Source: an uncultured Collinsella sp. (GTDB taxonomy: Bacteria > Actinomycetota > Coriobacteriia > Coriobacteriales > Coriobacteriaceae). From it: a stretch of 64,000 bases of DNA. A model generated the notes under the pieces. That model saw only the letters and a program-made list of their open reading frames with translations. It made no database searches and was not told the DNA's origin. The DNA lies in NCBI GenBank assembly GCA_900545745.1, contig URAD01000007.1, positions 10,872-74,871 of the forward strand, given 5' to 3'. A program made the translations under genes and the position numbers. Shown here one piece after another: positions 52,185-60,664 of this stretch (the stretch's first letter is position 1; the number at the start of each line of letters is the position of its first letter).

Positions 52185-53447
52185 ATGGCTGGGATGCGAA
52201 GGATTAGCGTTTCATTGGCGCCAAAAACAGTGCGATCTATCAGGCTATTTGGTCTTCTTGTTGCACAGCTGTGTGCGTATTCGATGCTGTCGGCACTGTG
52301 CTTTGCGTGCCCGCTTTACTTGTTCGATTGCAGCGGCTCCTCAACGTTATATGGCGCCGTCGCGGCGATGGCGTTCATACCGGGCGTGCTCGCGACTCCG
52401 GTTGGCGGGATTTTGGCGGATCGGGGAAGACATCGCGGGGTTCTTGTGGTACTCGGCATTGTTCTGATGGCTGCATCACTGCTGTTTATCCCCATGAAGC
52501 GTTCGCTGCCTCTTGCGGTTGTCGTGGCAGCAATGCTTTGCGTCCAATATGGCATCCAATCGCTGCTGAAACCGATGCTTCAAATTGAGGCGGTGCGCAT
52601 GACGGGCCAAGAAAAGGTTGAGCGTGCCACTGCGTTGGTCTCGCAGATAATCATGATGAGCAATATCTTGGGGCCTGTAGTCGGGACGGCAGTCTATGGG
52701 TGCTTTGGTATCGATACTCTATGCGAAACCGCGGCGTTGACGTTTACGATTTCAGCCCTGCTGTTCGGGGGCGCACTCAAGCAAAATGCCTCATCTGAAA
52801 CGATGGGAGACGGCGCGACTCGTACGACATGCCGAAACGATTTTCGGGAGTCGATTCGGTATCTGTTGCAAAATGCATCATTGGTCGCTGTGATTTTGCT
52901 TGCGGCAGTTTTGAACCTTGCGTTGGTTGGGCTAACGATTGGCGCTCCCATTATTGTTACAAAGCATCTCGGCATGCAATCGTCCTGCGTTGGGATAGTT
53001 GAGGTGGCTATGGGCTTAGGTGGTCTTGTCGGCAGTGGTTTGGTCGGTATTTGGCCGCATCGTTTTTCCTTCAAGGGCATATGTCGATATGTTGCGATGA
53101 TCTGTTTAGGAGTCGTACCGATTATTGTCACGCTACTGAGCGGTCCTAACGAATTTGCGTTTGTCGCGCTTGCGGCCGGCTCGGCATGGGTCATGGCGTG
53201 GGCAAGCATTACATCGGTCGAAATCGTTTCATTTGTTCAGCGGTCAGCGCCAAAGGAACTTTGCGGAAAAGTGCTGGCACTCGTTTATATGACGCTTTCC
53301 TGTGCGACGCCTATTGGCCAATTGGTTTATGGGCTCGCATATGATCGATGGACACCGGCGATTGTATTCGCAGGCATGTTGGCGGTGCTGACGTTGACGA
53401 CGGCGCTGTTTTATCGGCTGAAAAGTCGCTTGTGGCGATTGTCTTAA
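52185..53447 (+). CDS. Major facilitator superfamily transporter (probable drug efflux)
   Basis: 420 residues, twelve predicted helices. The loop 2-3 motif GGILADRGRHRG is the MFS signature A (GxLaDrxGrr). The central loop (residues about 195-225, KQNASSETMGDGATRTTC) separates two six-helix halves. Next to a TetR repressor with operators in between, so multidrug or metabolite efflux is likely. Slightly lower GC than the surrounding genes. GGGGCAGG before the ATG. Confidence 0.87.
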   Translation: MAGMRRISVSLAPKTVRSIRLFGLLVAQLCAYSMLSALCFACPLYLFDCSGSSTLYGAVAAMAFIPGVLATPVGGILADRGRHRGVLVVLGIVLMAASLLFIPMKRSLPLAVVVAAMLCVQYGIQSLLKPMLQIEAVRMTGQEKVERATALVSQIIMMSNILGPVVGTAVYGCFGIDTLCETAALTFTISALLFGGALKQNASSETMGDGATRTTCRNDFRESIRYLLQNASLVAVILLAAVLNLALVGLTIGAPIIVTKHLGMQSSCVGIVEVAMGLGGLVGSGLVGIWPHRFSFKGICRYVAMICLGVVPIIVTLLSGPNEFAFVALAAGSAWVMAWASITSVEIVSFVQRSAPKELCGKVLALVYMTLSCATPIGQLVYGLAYDRWTPAIVFAGMLAVLTLTTALFYRLKSRLWRLS

Positions 53448-53561
53448 CGCGTTGGGGCACCATGAATTTGTGGAGGCAGTGGCACGCCGCGCCGGGACGC
53501 CATTGTTTGGGCACGCCCGTTCTCGTCTACAATATCGTGCAGACGAAGGAGAGGCGTGCCC

Positions 53562-54419
53562 ATGATCAAGATGTTTGCGAGTGACTTAGACGGAACGCTG
53601 CTGAACGCCCTGCACGAGGCCGACGGAACCATCCGCCGCGCCATTCGCGAGCTGACCGAGGCTGGCCTGCATGTGGTTCCCGCGACCGGACGCTCGACGC
53701 TGCCGATCGGCGAGCATGGCTTTACGGGCCTGGCGCTTGACGCCTGCTGCTCCAATGGATCAATCGTGCGCGACAGTCATGGCGAGGTGCTCAAAACCTG
53801 GACCATCGATCCGCAGGTTACCGAGGAGCTGCTCAAGGCATTCCCGGGCATTTGCTTTGATTGCTCCACACCCGATGGCATGTTCTCGAGTGGGTCGTTC
53901 GAGATGCACCAGGCGGGCTTTAAAAAGGACAGCCCCATCAAGCGTATTGTGATGCGCGGCATGCGTGCGCGCGGCGGGTATCACGAGGAACAGTATTTCG
54001 ACCAGTCGATCGGCGACATCCTGCGCCACGATGTGTGCAAGATCAACTGCCGCGTGACCTCGCCCGAGCTGGAGCGCGACCTTAAGGCGTATTTGGCCGA
54101 GCGCTCGGACCGCGTGGTCAACGCGCCGTTCGATCCGGTGATGTTCGAAATCACGGACGTGGCGTGCAACAAGGGCGAGAGCGTGGCCTGGCTGGCGGGC
54201 TACTACGGCATTGCCGAGAACGAGGTCGCGGTCTACGGCGACGGCGGCAACGACATCGCCATGCTCAAGCGTTTCCGCCACAGCTACGCGACCAAAAACG
54301 CAAGCGATGCAGCTAAGGCCGCCGTGAGCGCGACCATCGGCAGCTGCATGGTCCACGCCGTCCCCAAACACATGCTCGCCACCATGCGCAAGCAAAACTC
54401 TTGCACCGTCATCGAATAA
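53562..54419 (+). CDS. HAD superfamily phosphatase, Cof type
   Basis: 285 residues. Motif I FASDLDGTLLN, motif II GLHVVPATGRS, motif III region NKGESVAWLAGYYG and motif IV VYGDGGNDIAML. The C2 cap domain lies between II and III. It dephosphorylates sugar phosphates or nucleotides (FMN-like substrates are common). The ATG at 53562 is 7 nt after AAGGAGAGG. A GTG at 53556 would be too close to the site. Confidence 0.92.
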   Translation: MIKMFASDLDGTLLNALHEADGTIRRAIRELTEAGLHVVPATGRSTLPIGEHGFTGLALDACCSNGSIVRDSHGEVLKTWTIDPQVTEELLKAFPGICFDCSTPDGMFSSGSFEMHQAGFKKDSPIKRIVMRGMRARGGYHEEQYFDQSIGDILRHDVCKINCRVTSPELERDLKAYLAERSDRVVNAPFDPVMFEITDVACNKGESVAWLAGYYGIAENEVAVYGDGGNDIAMLKRFRHSYATKNASDAAKAAVSATIGSCMVHAVPKHMLATMRKQNSCTVIE

Positions 54420-54420
54420 T

Positions 54421-54447
54421 GTGACAAAAGGACAGCCCCTTTGTCAC
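54421..54447 (+). repeat. GTGACAAAAGG palindrome, left flank of the toxin cassette
   Basis: GTGACAAAAGG and CCTTTGTCAC arms around ACAGCC. The same repeat occurs inverted at 54831-54856. It starts 2 nt after the HAD stop and could also terminate that gene. Confidence 0.7.
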
Positions 54448-54471
54448 AGGTGACGCTGGTCTCTTGAAATA

Positions 54472-54511
54472 CGAACAAACATTCGCATACCTAACTGCGC
54501 TTTGATAGAAT
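54472..54511 (+). promoter_or_regulatory. Promoter of the 41-residue peptide with a LexA-like box
   Basis: TTCGCA (54482-54487), an 18-bp spacer and TAGAAT (54506-54511). CGAACAAACATTCG (54472-54485) differs at one position from the Gram-positive LexA consensus CGAACRNRYGTTYG and overlaps the -35. Confidence 0.6.
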
Positions 54512-54540
54512 TGATGCTGTTGGCGGCAGTTCCATGTGCC

Positions 54541-54575
54541 GGGCAACGCCCTCCATCTGATGGGAGGTGATGCCC
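54541..54575 (+). promoter_or_regulatory. Hairpin hiding the ribosome-binding site of the peptide mRNA
   Basis: Outer stem GGGCA/TGCCC (54541-54545/54571-54575). The inner stem pairs CCTCCATC with GATGGGAGG, which contains the Shine-Dalgarno GGGAGG. The start codon follows the stem directly. Confidence 0.7.
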
Positions 54576-54701
54576 ATGACTGATCTGATTGATTTCGTGA
54601 GACTTCTGACCGCTCTGGTCTCGTTCTTCACGGCGCTTGTCGGCCTTTCCGAGGCACTCAAGCAGCGTTCGAAGCGCAACAGAAGGGGTCGCCGCCGCTA
54701 A
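54576..54701 (+). CDS. 41-residue hydrophobic/basic peptide, candidate type I toxin
   Basis: MTDLIDFVRLLTALV starts the peptide. Residues about 8-27 form one amphipathic or membrane helix, and the tail from residue 29 is strongly basic (KQRSKRNRRGRRR). Size and layout match type I toxins such as TisB, TxpA and holin-like peptides, without clear sequence identity to one family. The Shine-Dalgarno GGGAGGTG is locked in a hairpin, a LexA-like box covers the promoter, and a convergent promoter (54770-54798) points at its 3' end. All this supports toxin regulation, but function is inferred. Confidence 0.6.
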   Translation: MTDLIDFVRLLTALVSFFTALVGLSEALKQRSKRNRRGRRR

Positions 54702-54704
54702 GGC

Positions 54705-54763
54705 GTTGACCCCCTAATGCAAACAACGGCGCTGCCCAGCTTTCCAGAACTTGGGCTGCCGTC
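54705..54763 (-). ncRNA. Putative antisense RNA opposing the peptide mRNA
   Basis: Start inferred from the promoter at 54770-54798. The RNA would begin with a hairpin (CGGCAGCCCA region pairing with CTGGGCAGCGCCG) and then run into the complement of the peptide gene's 3' end. The 3' end is not visible; the stated end is only a minimum. Confidence 0.35.
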
Positions 54764-54769
54764 GACACT

Positions 54770-54798
54770 ATTCTACCCACGAATGACATTTTGAACAA
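54770..54798 (-). promoter_or_regulatory. Antisense promoter facing the peptide gene
   Basis: On the minus strand: TTGTTC (54793-54798), a 17-bp spacer and TAGAAT (54770-54775). The same -10 sequence drives the sense mRNA. Confidence 0.65.
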
Positions 54799-54830
54799 TC
54801 GGCAATGCCGCTCCAAAAGCCAGGCGGGAT

Positions 54831-54856
54831 GTGACAAAGGGGCTGCCCTTTGTCAC
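54831..54856 (-). repeat. GTGACAAAGG palindrome, right flank of the toxin cassette
   Basis: GTGACAAAGGG-GCTGC-CCTTTGTCAC. Inverted copy of 54421-54447; the reverse complement of one matches the other except for a single-base indel and one substitution. Confidence 0.7.
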
Positions 54857-54883
54857 ATCCAAAATATTGCCTTTACGTGTTGA

Positions 54884-54898
54884 TGCACACGGTGTGCA
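54884..54898. promoter_or_regulatory. Operator-like palindrome before the TetR-like gene
   Basis: TGCACACGGTGTGCA is a perfect 7-1-7 palindrome. A weaker CTGTGC/GCGCACAG repeat follows at about 54912-54928. Confidence 0.55.
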
Positions 54899-54949
54899 AT
54901 AATACTCGCACTGTGCAATAGCGCACAGGCTGAGTAACAAGGAGGACGC

Positions 54950-55660
54950 TTGTCCCAGCTCGAGAAATGCGACCGCCGGTCCCTTCGCTCGCAGCGTGCC
55001 CTTCGCCAGGCACTTGCCAGCGAGCTTGCCGAAAGCGGCGATCTTTCGCGCATTAATGTCGCGTCGCTCACCGAGCGCGCTGGCCTTACGCGCCGCACGT
55101 TCTATTCGCACTACCGCGATATCCCCGACTTTATCAATCAAATCGAGGACGGCTTGTTGGCCGAGATCCGTGAGCGCATTGAGCTCATCACCGCAGCTCA
55201 GCTGCCCGACCTCTATCACAACATCGATGAGCTCGAGCCGGCACCCGGTTCGGTTGAGCTGCTGCGTTATCTTGCGGCCAACCGCGACTTAATCGGTGCG
55301 CTGCTGGGTCCGGGCGGCGACCAGGCCTTCATTAAAAGGATCATCGACACCGCTCGTGAGGCTGTGGTGCCGCGTGCGCAGACGGGCATTTTGGGCCTGG
55401 CGCTGGGCACGTTCTTTGACTACTACGTCACCTACGTCGTGAGCGCCGAAGTCGGCATGATCCAGCGTTGGTTTGAGCGCGACCTTTCCGAATCGCCCGA
55501 GACCATGGCACGCATCATGACGGTCATCGCCTTTGTACGCCCCGGCGACCTGTATGGCCAACCCATCGATATCAACGTGCCGGAATACGGCATGAAGCTA
55601 TTGAATCTACAGCTCGAGGACGCGGTCGACGCCGCCGCAACCATCGAGTCCAACAACTAA
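54950..55660 (+). CDS. TetR-like regulator preceding the dehydratase activase gene
   Basis: 236 residues. RSLRSQRALRQALASELAE, then NVASLTERAGLTRRTFYSHYRDIPDF is a TetR helix-turn-helix, with a C-terminal domain typical of the group with FYSHY. The start is TTG with AAGGAGG 7 nt upstream. The next gene begins 12 nt after its stop, so they form an operon; it probably autoregulates through TGCACACGGTGTGCA. Confidence 0.87.
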   Translation: MSQLEKCDRRSLRSQRALRQALASELAESGDLSRINVASLTERAGLTRRTFYSHYRDIPDFINQIEDGLLAEIRERIELITAAQLPDLYHNIDELEPAPGSVELLRYLAANRDLIGALLGPGGDQAFIKRIIDTAREAVVPRAQTGILGLALGTFFDYYVTYVVSAEVGMIQRWFERDLSESPETMARIMTVIAFVRPGDLYGQPIDINVPEYGMKLLNLQLEDAVDAAATIESNN

Positions 55661-55672
55661 GAGGAGAAACAG

Positions 55673-58600
55673 ATGAGCAAACTCGTCGAAGGCATTAAGG
55701 ACCGTATGGTCGCCGCCGCGCGCGAGGCCGTGCCCGCCGTGGCAGACGCCGCGCAGAAGGCCGCGACCGCGGCTGCCGAGAAAGTTGCTGAGGCAGTTGC
55801 CGATGCCAAGAACGTGGCAGGGGAGACGTCCGTCGTCAGCGAGCCCGCCACCGCCGCTGAGCCCGTAGCCGCCGCCCAGGCCCCCGAAGGCGCGATCTTC
55901 AACCCCGAGGCCGCCCGCGGCAACCTGCACCTGGGCATCGACGTGGGCTCCACCACCGTTAAGCTCGCCGTGCTCAACGACGACAACCAGATCGTCTACG
56001 CCAAGTACCAGCGCCACCACACCGACGTCCGTGCCTGCGCCCGCGACCTGTTCGAGGGCGCTGCGACCGTGCTGCCGACGGCCCAGATGACCTGCGCCAT
56101 TACCGGCTCGGGCGGCCTGCTGCTGTCCCAGTGGCTCGACCTGGAGTTTGTCCAGGAGGTCATCGCCAGCAAGCGCGCCGTCGAGACCCTCATCCCGGCC
56201 ACCGATGTCGCCATCGAGTTGGGCGGCGAGGACGCCAAGATCATCTACTTCGACAACGGCATCGAGCAGCGCATGAACGGCACCTGCGCCGGCGGCACGG
56301 GCGCCTTCATCGACCAGATGGCCACTCTGCTGCACACCGACGCCAGCGGCCTTAACGAACTCGCGGCCAACGCCACCACCATCTATCCCATCGCCAGCCG
56401 CTGCGGCGTTTTTGCCAAGACCGACGTGCAGCCGCTGCTCAACGAAGGCGCCCGTCCCGAGGACGTCGCCGCTTCCATCTTCCAGGCCGTCGTGACCCAG
56501 ACCATCTCGGGTCTGGCGTGCGGCCGTCCCATCCGCGGTAACGTCGCCTTCTTGGGCGGCCCGCTGCAGTATCTCTCCGAGCTGCGCCATCGCTTCTACC
56601 TCACGCTCAACCTGGACGAGGAGCACCGCATTGTGCCCCAAAACGCCCACCTGTTTGTGGCGAGCGGCGCCGCCATGGCGCATGAGTCCAACAAGCTCAG
56701 CACGTTCCCGCAGCTCATCGAGGCTATCGATGCCCTGGGTGACACACAGGGTGCCGAGGTCGAGCGTCTGGACCCGCTCTTTGCCACCGACGAGGACTTT
56801 GCCGAGTTCAAGACCCGCCACGACCAGGAAGTCGTTCCCAAGGGCAAGCTCGACGGCTACACCGGCCGCGTGTTCATTGGCATCGACGCCGGTTCCACCA
56901 CCATGAAGGCCGCGCTCGTGGGCGAGGACGGCCAGCTGCTGCACACCTGGTACGGTAACAACAACGGCGACATCCTTGGCACGGCCAAGGTCATCATGGC
57001 CGATTTCTACAACCACATCCCCGCCGGCTGCACCATCGGCCACGTGACCACCACGGGCTACGGCGAGGCGCTGCTCATCGAGGCCCTCAAGGCCGACTCC
57101 GGCGAGATTGAGACCGTCGCGCACCTGCGCGGCGCCAAGGCATTCCTGCCCGGCGTCGAGTTCATCCTGGACATCGGCGGTCAGGACATGAAGTGCCTGC
57201 GCGTCAAGGACGGTGTTATCGAGCACATCATGCTCAACGAGGCCTGCTCGTCGGGCTGCGGCAGCTTTATCGAGAGCTTCGCCGTCTCTATGAACATGGA
57301 CGTGCGCGCGTTCGCCGATGCCGCTATCCATGCCAAGGCCCCCGTCGACCTGGGTAGCCGCTGCACGGTCTTTATGAACTCGCGCGTCAAGCAGGCGCAA
57401 AAGGAAGGCGCCACGGTGGGCGACATCGCGGCCGGCCTGTCCTATTCCGTCATCAAGAATGCCCTGTTCAAGGTCATTAAGCTGCGCGACCCCAAGGAGA
57501 TCGGCAGCCAGGTGATCGTCCAGGGCGGCACCTTTATGTCCGACGCCACGCTTCGCGCATTTGAGCAGCTCACCGGCGTTCATGCCGTGCGTCCCGACAT
57601 CGCCGGCTGCATGGGAGCCTATGGTGCGGCCCTGCTCGCTCGCGATCGCGCCGGCGCCGATGGCACCTCGACCATCCTTTCAGCCGAGGACATCGCGCAC
57701 CTCACCGTGACGCAAAAGCATGTCCGCTGCGGCCGTTGCTCCAACAACTGCCAGCTCACCGTCAACGACTTTGGCGGCGGCAGACGCTTCATTACCGGCA
57801 ACCGCTGCGAGAAGGGCGCCGGCCACAAAAAGCAGAAGACCGAGGCCCCCAACCTCTTCAAAAAGAAAAACGAGCTGCTCTTTAACCGCGAGGTGCTGAG
57901 TCCCGACGAGGCCCCGCGCGGCACCGTCGGCATCCCGCGCGCACTCAACATGTACGAGAACTACCCCTTCTGGCATGCGTTCTTTACGCGCCTGGGCTTT
58001 AGCGTGCAGCTGTCCGACCAGTCGAGCAAGAAGACCTACCAGGCGGGCATCGAGTCCATGCCGTCCGAGAGCGTGTGTTATCCGGCCAAGATGAGCCACG
58101 GCCATGTGATGAACCTTATCGACCGCGATGTCGACTTTATTTGGATGCCGTGCGTGCGCTGGGAGCGCAAAGAGGACCCGACTGCCGGCAACTGTTACAA
58201 CTGCCCCATCGTCATGAGCTACCCCACGGCGCTGGCGCTCAATATCGACGAGATTCGCGAGCAGAACATCGAGTTCCTGTACCCGTTTGTGCCCTATCAC
58301 GACAAGACCGAGCTCAAGCGCCGCTTGTATCAGGTGCTCGCCGTCGACCGTGTGGCCGATGCTGAGGCCGGTCGCGGTCGCGTGCGCGGTCCCAAGATCA
58401 CGCGCTCCGAGGTCGATGCCGCCGTCAACGCTGCCTTTGAGGCCGATGCGCGCTTCCACGAGGATATCCAGACCATGGGCGAGGAGGCTCTTAAGTGGGT
58501 CGAGGATCACGGCGGCCACGGCATTGTGCTCGCCGGCCGTCCTTACCATAACGACCCCGAGATCAACCACGCCCTGCCCGAGCTTATCTCGAGTTTTGGC

Positions 58601-60454
58601 TTTGCGGTCTTTACCGAGGATTCGCTTGCGCACCTGGTGAAGCCCGAGCGTCCCATCCGCGTGGTCGACCAGTGGATGTACCACAGCCGCCTGTACGCCG
58701 TCGCCCGTTTTGTGACGATGCGCAACGATCTGGACCTGATCCAGCTCAACTCTTTCGGCTGCGGTCTCGATGCCCTGACCACCGACCAGGTGCAGGAGAT
58801 TCTGGAGGCCAGCGGTAAGATCTACACCGTGCTCAAGATCGACGAGGTGTCCAACTTGGGCGCCGCGCGCATCCGCATCCGCTCGCTCATGGCAGCGCTC
58901 AAGGACCAGGAGGCCGAGCGCCTGGCCGAGGCCATGGCCGCGGGCGAGGCCTACGAGCAGGGCGATGCTGCGCCGGTGGCACCCTCCACGGACGCCCCCG
59001 CGTTCGCGAGCCGCAAGTACACGTTCGAGGCGCAGCGTGAGAGCGCCTCGACCGCATGGCCCAAAGTGCCCTTTACCGAGCAAATGCGCGACGAGGGCTA
59101 CACCATCCTGTGCCCGCAGATGGCGCCGATCCACTTTGACCTGGTCAAAGAGGTGTTCCGTGGTGCTGGCTACAACTTGGAGCTGCTGCCCTCGACCGAT
59201 CACGATGCCGTCGAGGCCGGCCTGCGCTATGTGAACAATGACATCTGCTATCCGTCCATTTTGGTGACGGGCCAGATCATGGAGGCCATCGAGAGCGGTC
59301 GGTACGACCTGTCCAAGACGGCCGTGGTTATCAGCCAGACCGGCGGCGGCTGCCGTGCCACCAACTACATCGCACTCATCCGCAAGGCCCTGCGCGAGAG
59401 CGGCCATCCCGAGATTCCGGTGATCTCGCTTTCGGCTGTGGCGCTCGGCGAGGACAACCCCGGCTTTAAGATTACGCCGGCGCTGCTTAAGCAGGCAGTC
59501 TACGCGGTGCTCTTTGGTGACGTGATGATGCAGATGCTCTACCGCTGCCGCCCGTACGAGGCCACGCCCGGTGCTGCCAACGCACTCTACGAGGAATACA
59601 TGGCGCGTGCCCGCAAGCTGGCGCCTAAGTTCAACAGGCACAACTACACCAAGCTGTGCCGTGAGGCCATCCGCGCGTTCGACACCATGCCGCTCGTGGG
59701 CGAGGGTACCAAGCCGCGCGTGGGCGTGGTCGGTGAGATCTTGGTCAAGTTCCATCCCACAGCCAACAACCACGTGGTCGATGTCATCGAGCGCGAGGGC
59801 TGCGAGGCCGTAGTGCCGGGCCTGCTCGACTTCTTCCTGTACTCCATGAGCAACGCCGAGCTGCAGAAGGACGAGTTGGGAAGCTCTGCCACTACGCGCG
59901 CGGGTATGCAAGCGCTTATTAAGCTTGTGGACTGGATGCGTACGCCGGTGGAGGAAATGCTCGAGAAGTCCCGCCGCTTTGAGGCACCCGAGCGCATCGG
60001 TACCATGGCCGACAAGGCCCGTACGGTGCTATCGGTGTGCAACAACATGGGCGAGGGCTGGTTGCTCACGGCCGAGATGCTCGACTTGATTGATCACGGT
60101 GCGCCCAACATCATCTGCACGCAGCCCTTTGCGTGCCTGCCCAATCACGTGGTGGGCAAGGCCGTGATCAAGGAGCTGCGCCGTCAGCACCCCGAGAGCA
60201 ACATCGTCGCGGTGGACTACGACCCCGGTGCGTCCGAGGTCAACCAGCTCAACCGCATTAAGCTCATGATCAGCGTGGCCAAGGAAAACATGCGCGCCGG
60301 TAAGGGCTTTAAGCTCGAGAAGGTGGCGCCGCTCGCGATGGACGAGGTCACTGGCCAGATGCGTGCCCATGACGGCTGCGTGAGCTGCGGGCCGGCCAGC
60401 GAGGAGGCCGTTGCATCGGTCGCCAAGCGCCTGGGACGCGGCATTAAGAAGTAG
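55673..60454 (+). CDS. Fused acyl-CoA dehydratase activase / HgdB-like protein
   Basis: 1593 residues. An alanine-rich amphipathic N-terminal helix region (1-80) is followed by two BcrAD/BadFG ATPase domains (about 85-345, LGIDVGSTTVKLAV; about 400-680, IGIDAGSTTMKAAL), each with acetate-kinase-fold motifs and the cluster-type cysteines NGTCAGGTG and NEACSSGCGSF. A cysteine-rich link CGRCSNNC (about 686-693) precedes a DUF2229-type domain and an HgdB-like C-terminal part (CPQMAPIHFDLVKEVFRG; GGGCRATNYIALI), ending in DGCVSCGPASEE. Such fusions are thought to energise electrons by ATP for 2-hydroxyacyl-CoA dehydratase-like reductions. The partner dehydratase is not in the window, though the C-terminal part may itself be the acceptor. 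Confidence 0.88.
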   Translation: MSKLVEGIKDRMVAAAREAVPAVADAAQKAATAAAEKVAEAVADAKNVAGETSVVSEPATAAEPVAAAQAPEGAIFNPEAARGNLHLGIDVGSTTVKLAVLNDDNQIVYAKYQRHHTDVRACARDLFEGAATVLPTAQMTCAITGSGGLLLSQWLDLEFVQEVIASKRAVETLIPATDVAIELGGEDAKIIYFDNGIEQRMNGTCAGGTGAFIDQMATLLHTDASGLNELAANATTIYPIASRCGVFAKTDVQPLLNEGARPEDVAASIFQAVVTQTISGLACGRPIRGNVAFLGGPLQYLSELRHRFYLTLNLDEEHRIVPQNAHLFVASGAAMAHESNKLSTFPQLIEAIDALGDTQGAEVERLDPLFATDEDFAEFKTRHDQEVVPKGKLDGYTGRVFIGIDAGSTTMKAALVGEDGQLLHTWYGNNNGDILGTAKVIMADFYNHIPAGCTIGHVTTTGYGEALLIEALKADSGEIETVAHLRGAKAFLPGVEFILDIGGQDMKCLRVKDGVIEHIMLNEACSSGCGSFIESFAVSMNMDVRAFADAAIHAKAPVDLGSRCTVFMNSRVKQAQKEGATVGDIAAGLSYSVIKNALFKVIKLRDPKEIGSQVIVQGGTFMSDATLRAFEQLTGVHAVRPDIAGCMGAYGAALLARDRAGADGTSTILSAEDIAHLTVTQKHVRCGRCSNNCQLTVNDFGGGRRFITGNRCEKGAGHKKQKTEAPNLFKKKNELLFNREVLSPDEAPRGTVGIPRALNMYENYPFWHAFFTRLGFSVQLSDQSSKKTYQAGIESMPSESVCYPAKMSHGHVMNLIDRDVDFIWMPCVRWERKEDPTAGNCYNCPIVMSYPTALALNIDEIREQNIEFLYPFVPYHDKTELKRRLYQVLAVDRVADAEAGRGRVRGPKITRSEVDAAVNAAFEADARFHEDIQTMGEEALKWVEDHGGHGIVLAGRPYHNDPEINHALPELISSFGFAVFTEDSLAHLVKPERPIRVVDQWMYHSRLYAVARFVTMRNDLDLIQLNSFGCGLDALTTDQVQEILEASGKIYTVLKIDEVSNLGAARIRIRSLMAALKDQEAERLAEAMAAGEAYEQGDAAPVAPSTDAPAFASRKYTFEAQRESASTAWPKVPFTEQMRDEGYTILCPQMAPIHFDLVKEVFRGAGYNLELLPSTDHDAVEAGLRYVNNDICYPSILVTGQIMEAIESGRYDLSKTAVVISQTGGGCRATNYIALIRKALRESGHPEIPVISLSAVALGEDNPGFKITPALLKQAVYAVLFGDVMMQMLYRCRPYEATPGAANALYEEYMARARKLAPKFNRHNYTKLCREAIRAFDTMPLVGEGTKPRVGVVGEILVKFHPTANNHVVDVIEREGCEAVVPGLLDFFLYSMSNAELQKDELGSSATTRAGMQALIKLVDWMRTPVEEMLEKSRRFEAPERIGTMADKARTVLSVCNNMGEGWLLTAEMLDLIDHGAPNIICTQPFACLPNHVVGKAVIKELRRQHPESNIVAVDYDPGASEVNQLNRIKLMISVAKENMRAGKGFKLEKVAPLAMDEVTGQMRAHDGCVSCGPASEEAVASVAKRLGRGIKK

Positions 60455-60482
60455 CTGGCCTACTTCGAGCCGGATATAAGAC

Positions 60483-60520
60483 AAACGGGTGGTAGTCGTA
60501 CCAGCTACCACCCGTTTTTG
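60483..60520 (+). terminator. Terminator after the activase gene
   Basis: AAACGGGTGGTAG/CTACCACCCGTTT perfect 13-bp stem followed by TTG. Confidence 0.9.
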
Positions 60521-60612
60521 TTGGACATGGAACCCTGAGATAATGAACATATGTAGCCGTTCGCCGCAAATTACCGTCCGTTTATAGAACCCGCCCCCGG
60601 CTCGCGGCCTCC

Positions 60613-60641
60613 TTACGGTTGAATAAATACACATCTATGGA
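60613..60641 (+). promoter_or_regulatory. Candidate promoter of the hydroxyacyl-CoA dehydrogenase gene
   Basis: TTACGG (60613-60618), a 17-bp spacer and TATGGA (60636-60641). Moderate match. Confidence 0.35.
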
Positions 60642-60664
60642 ATTACGTAAGAGAGGACCGTCCC

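Noticed and set aside
55607..59911. Two very long minus-strand frames (658 and 743 codons) opposite the activase gene
   Set aside because: Mirror frames of strongly biased codons; no domain, no start signals.
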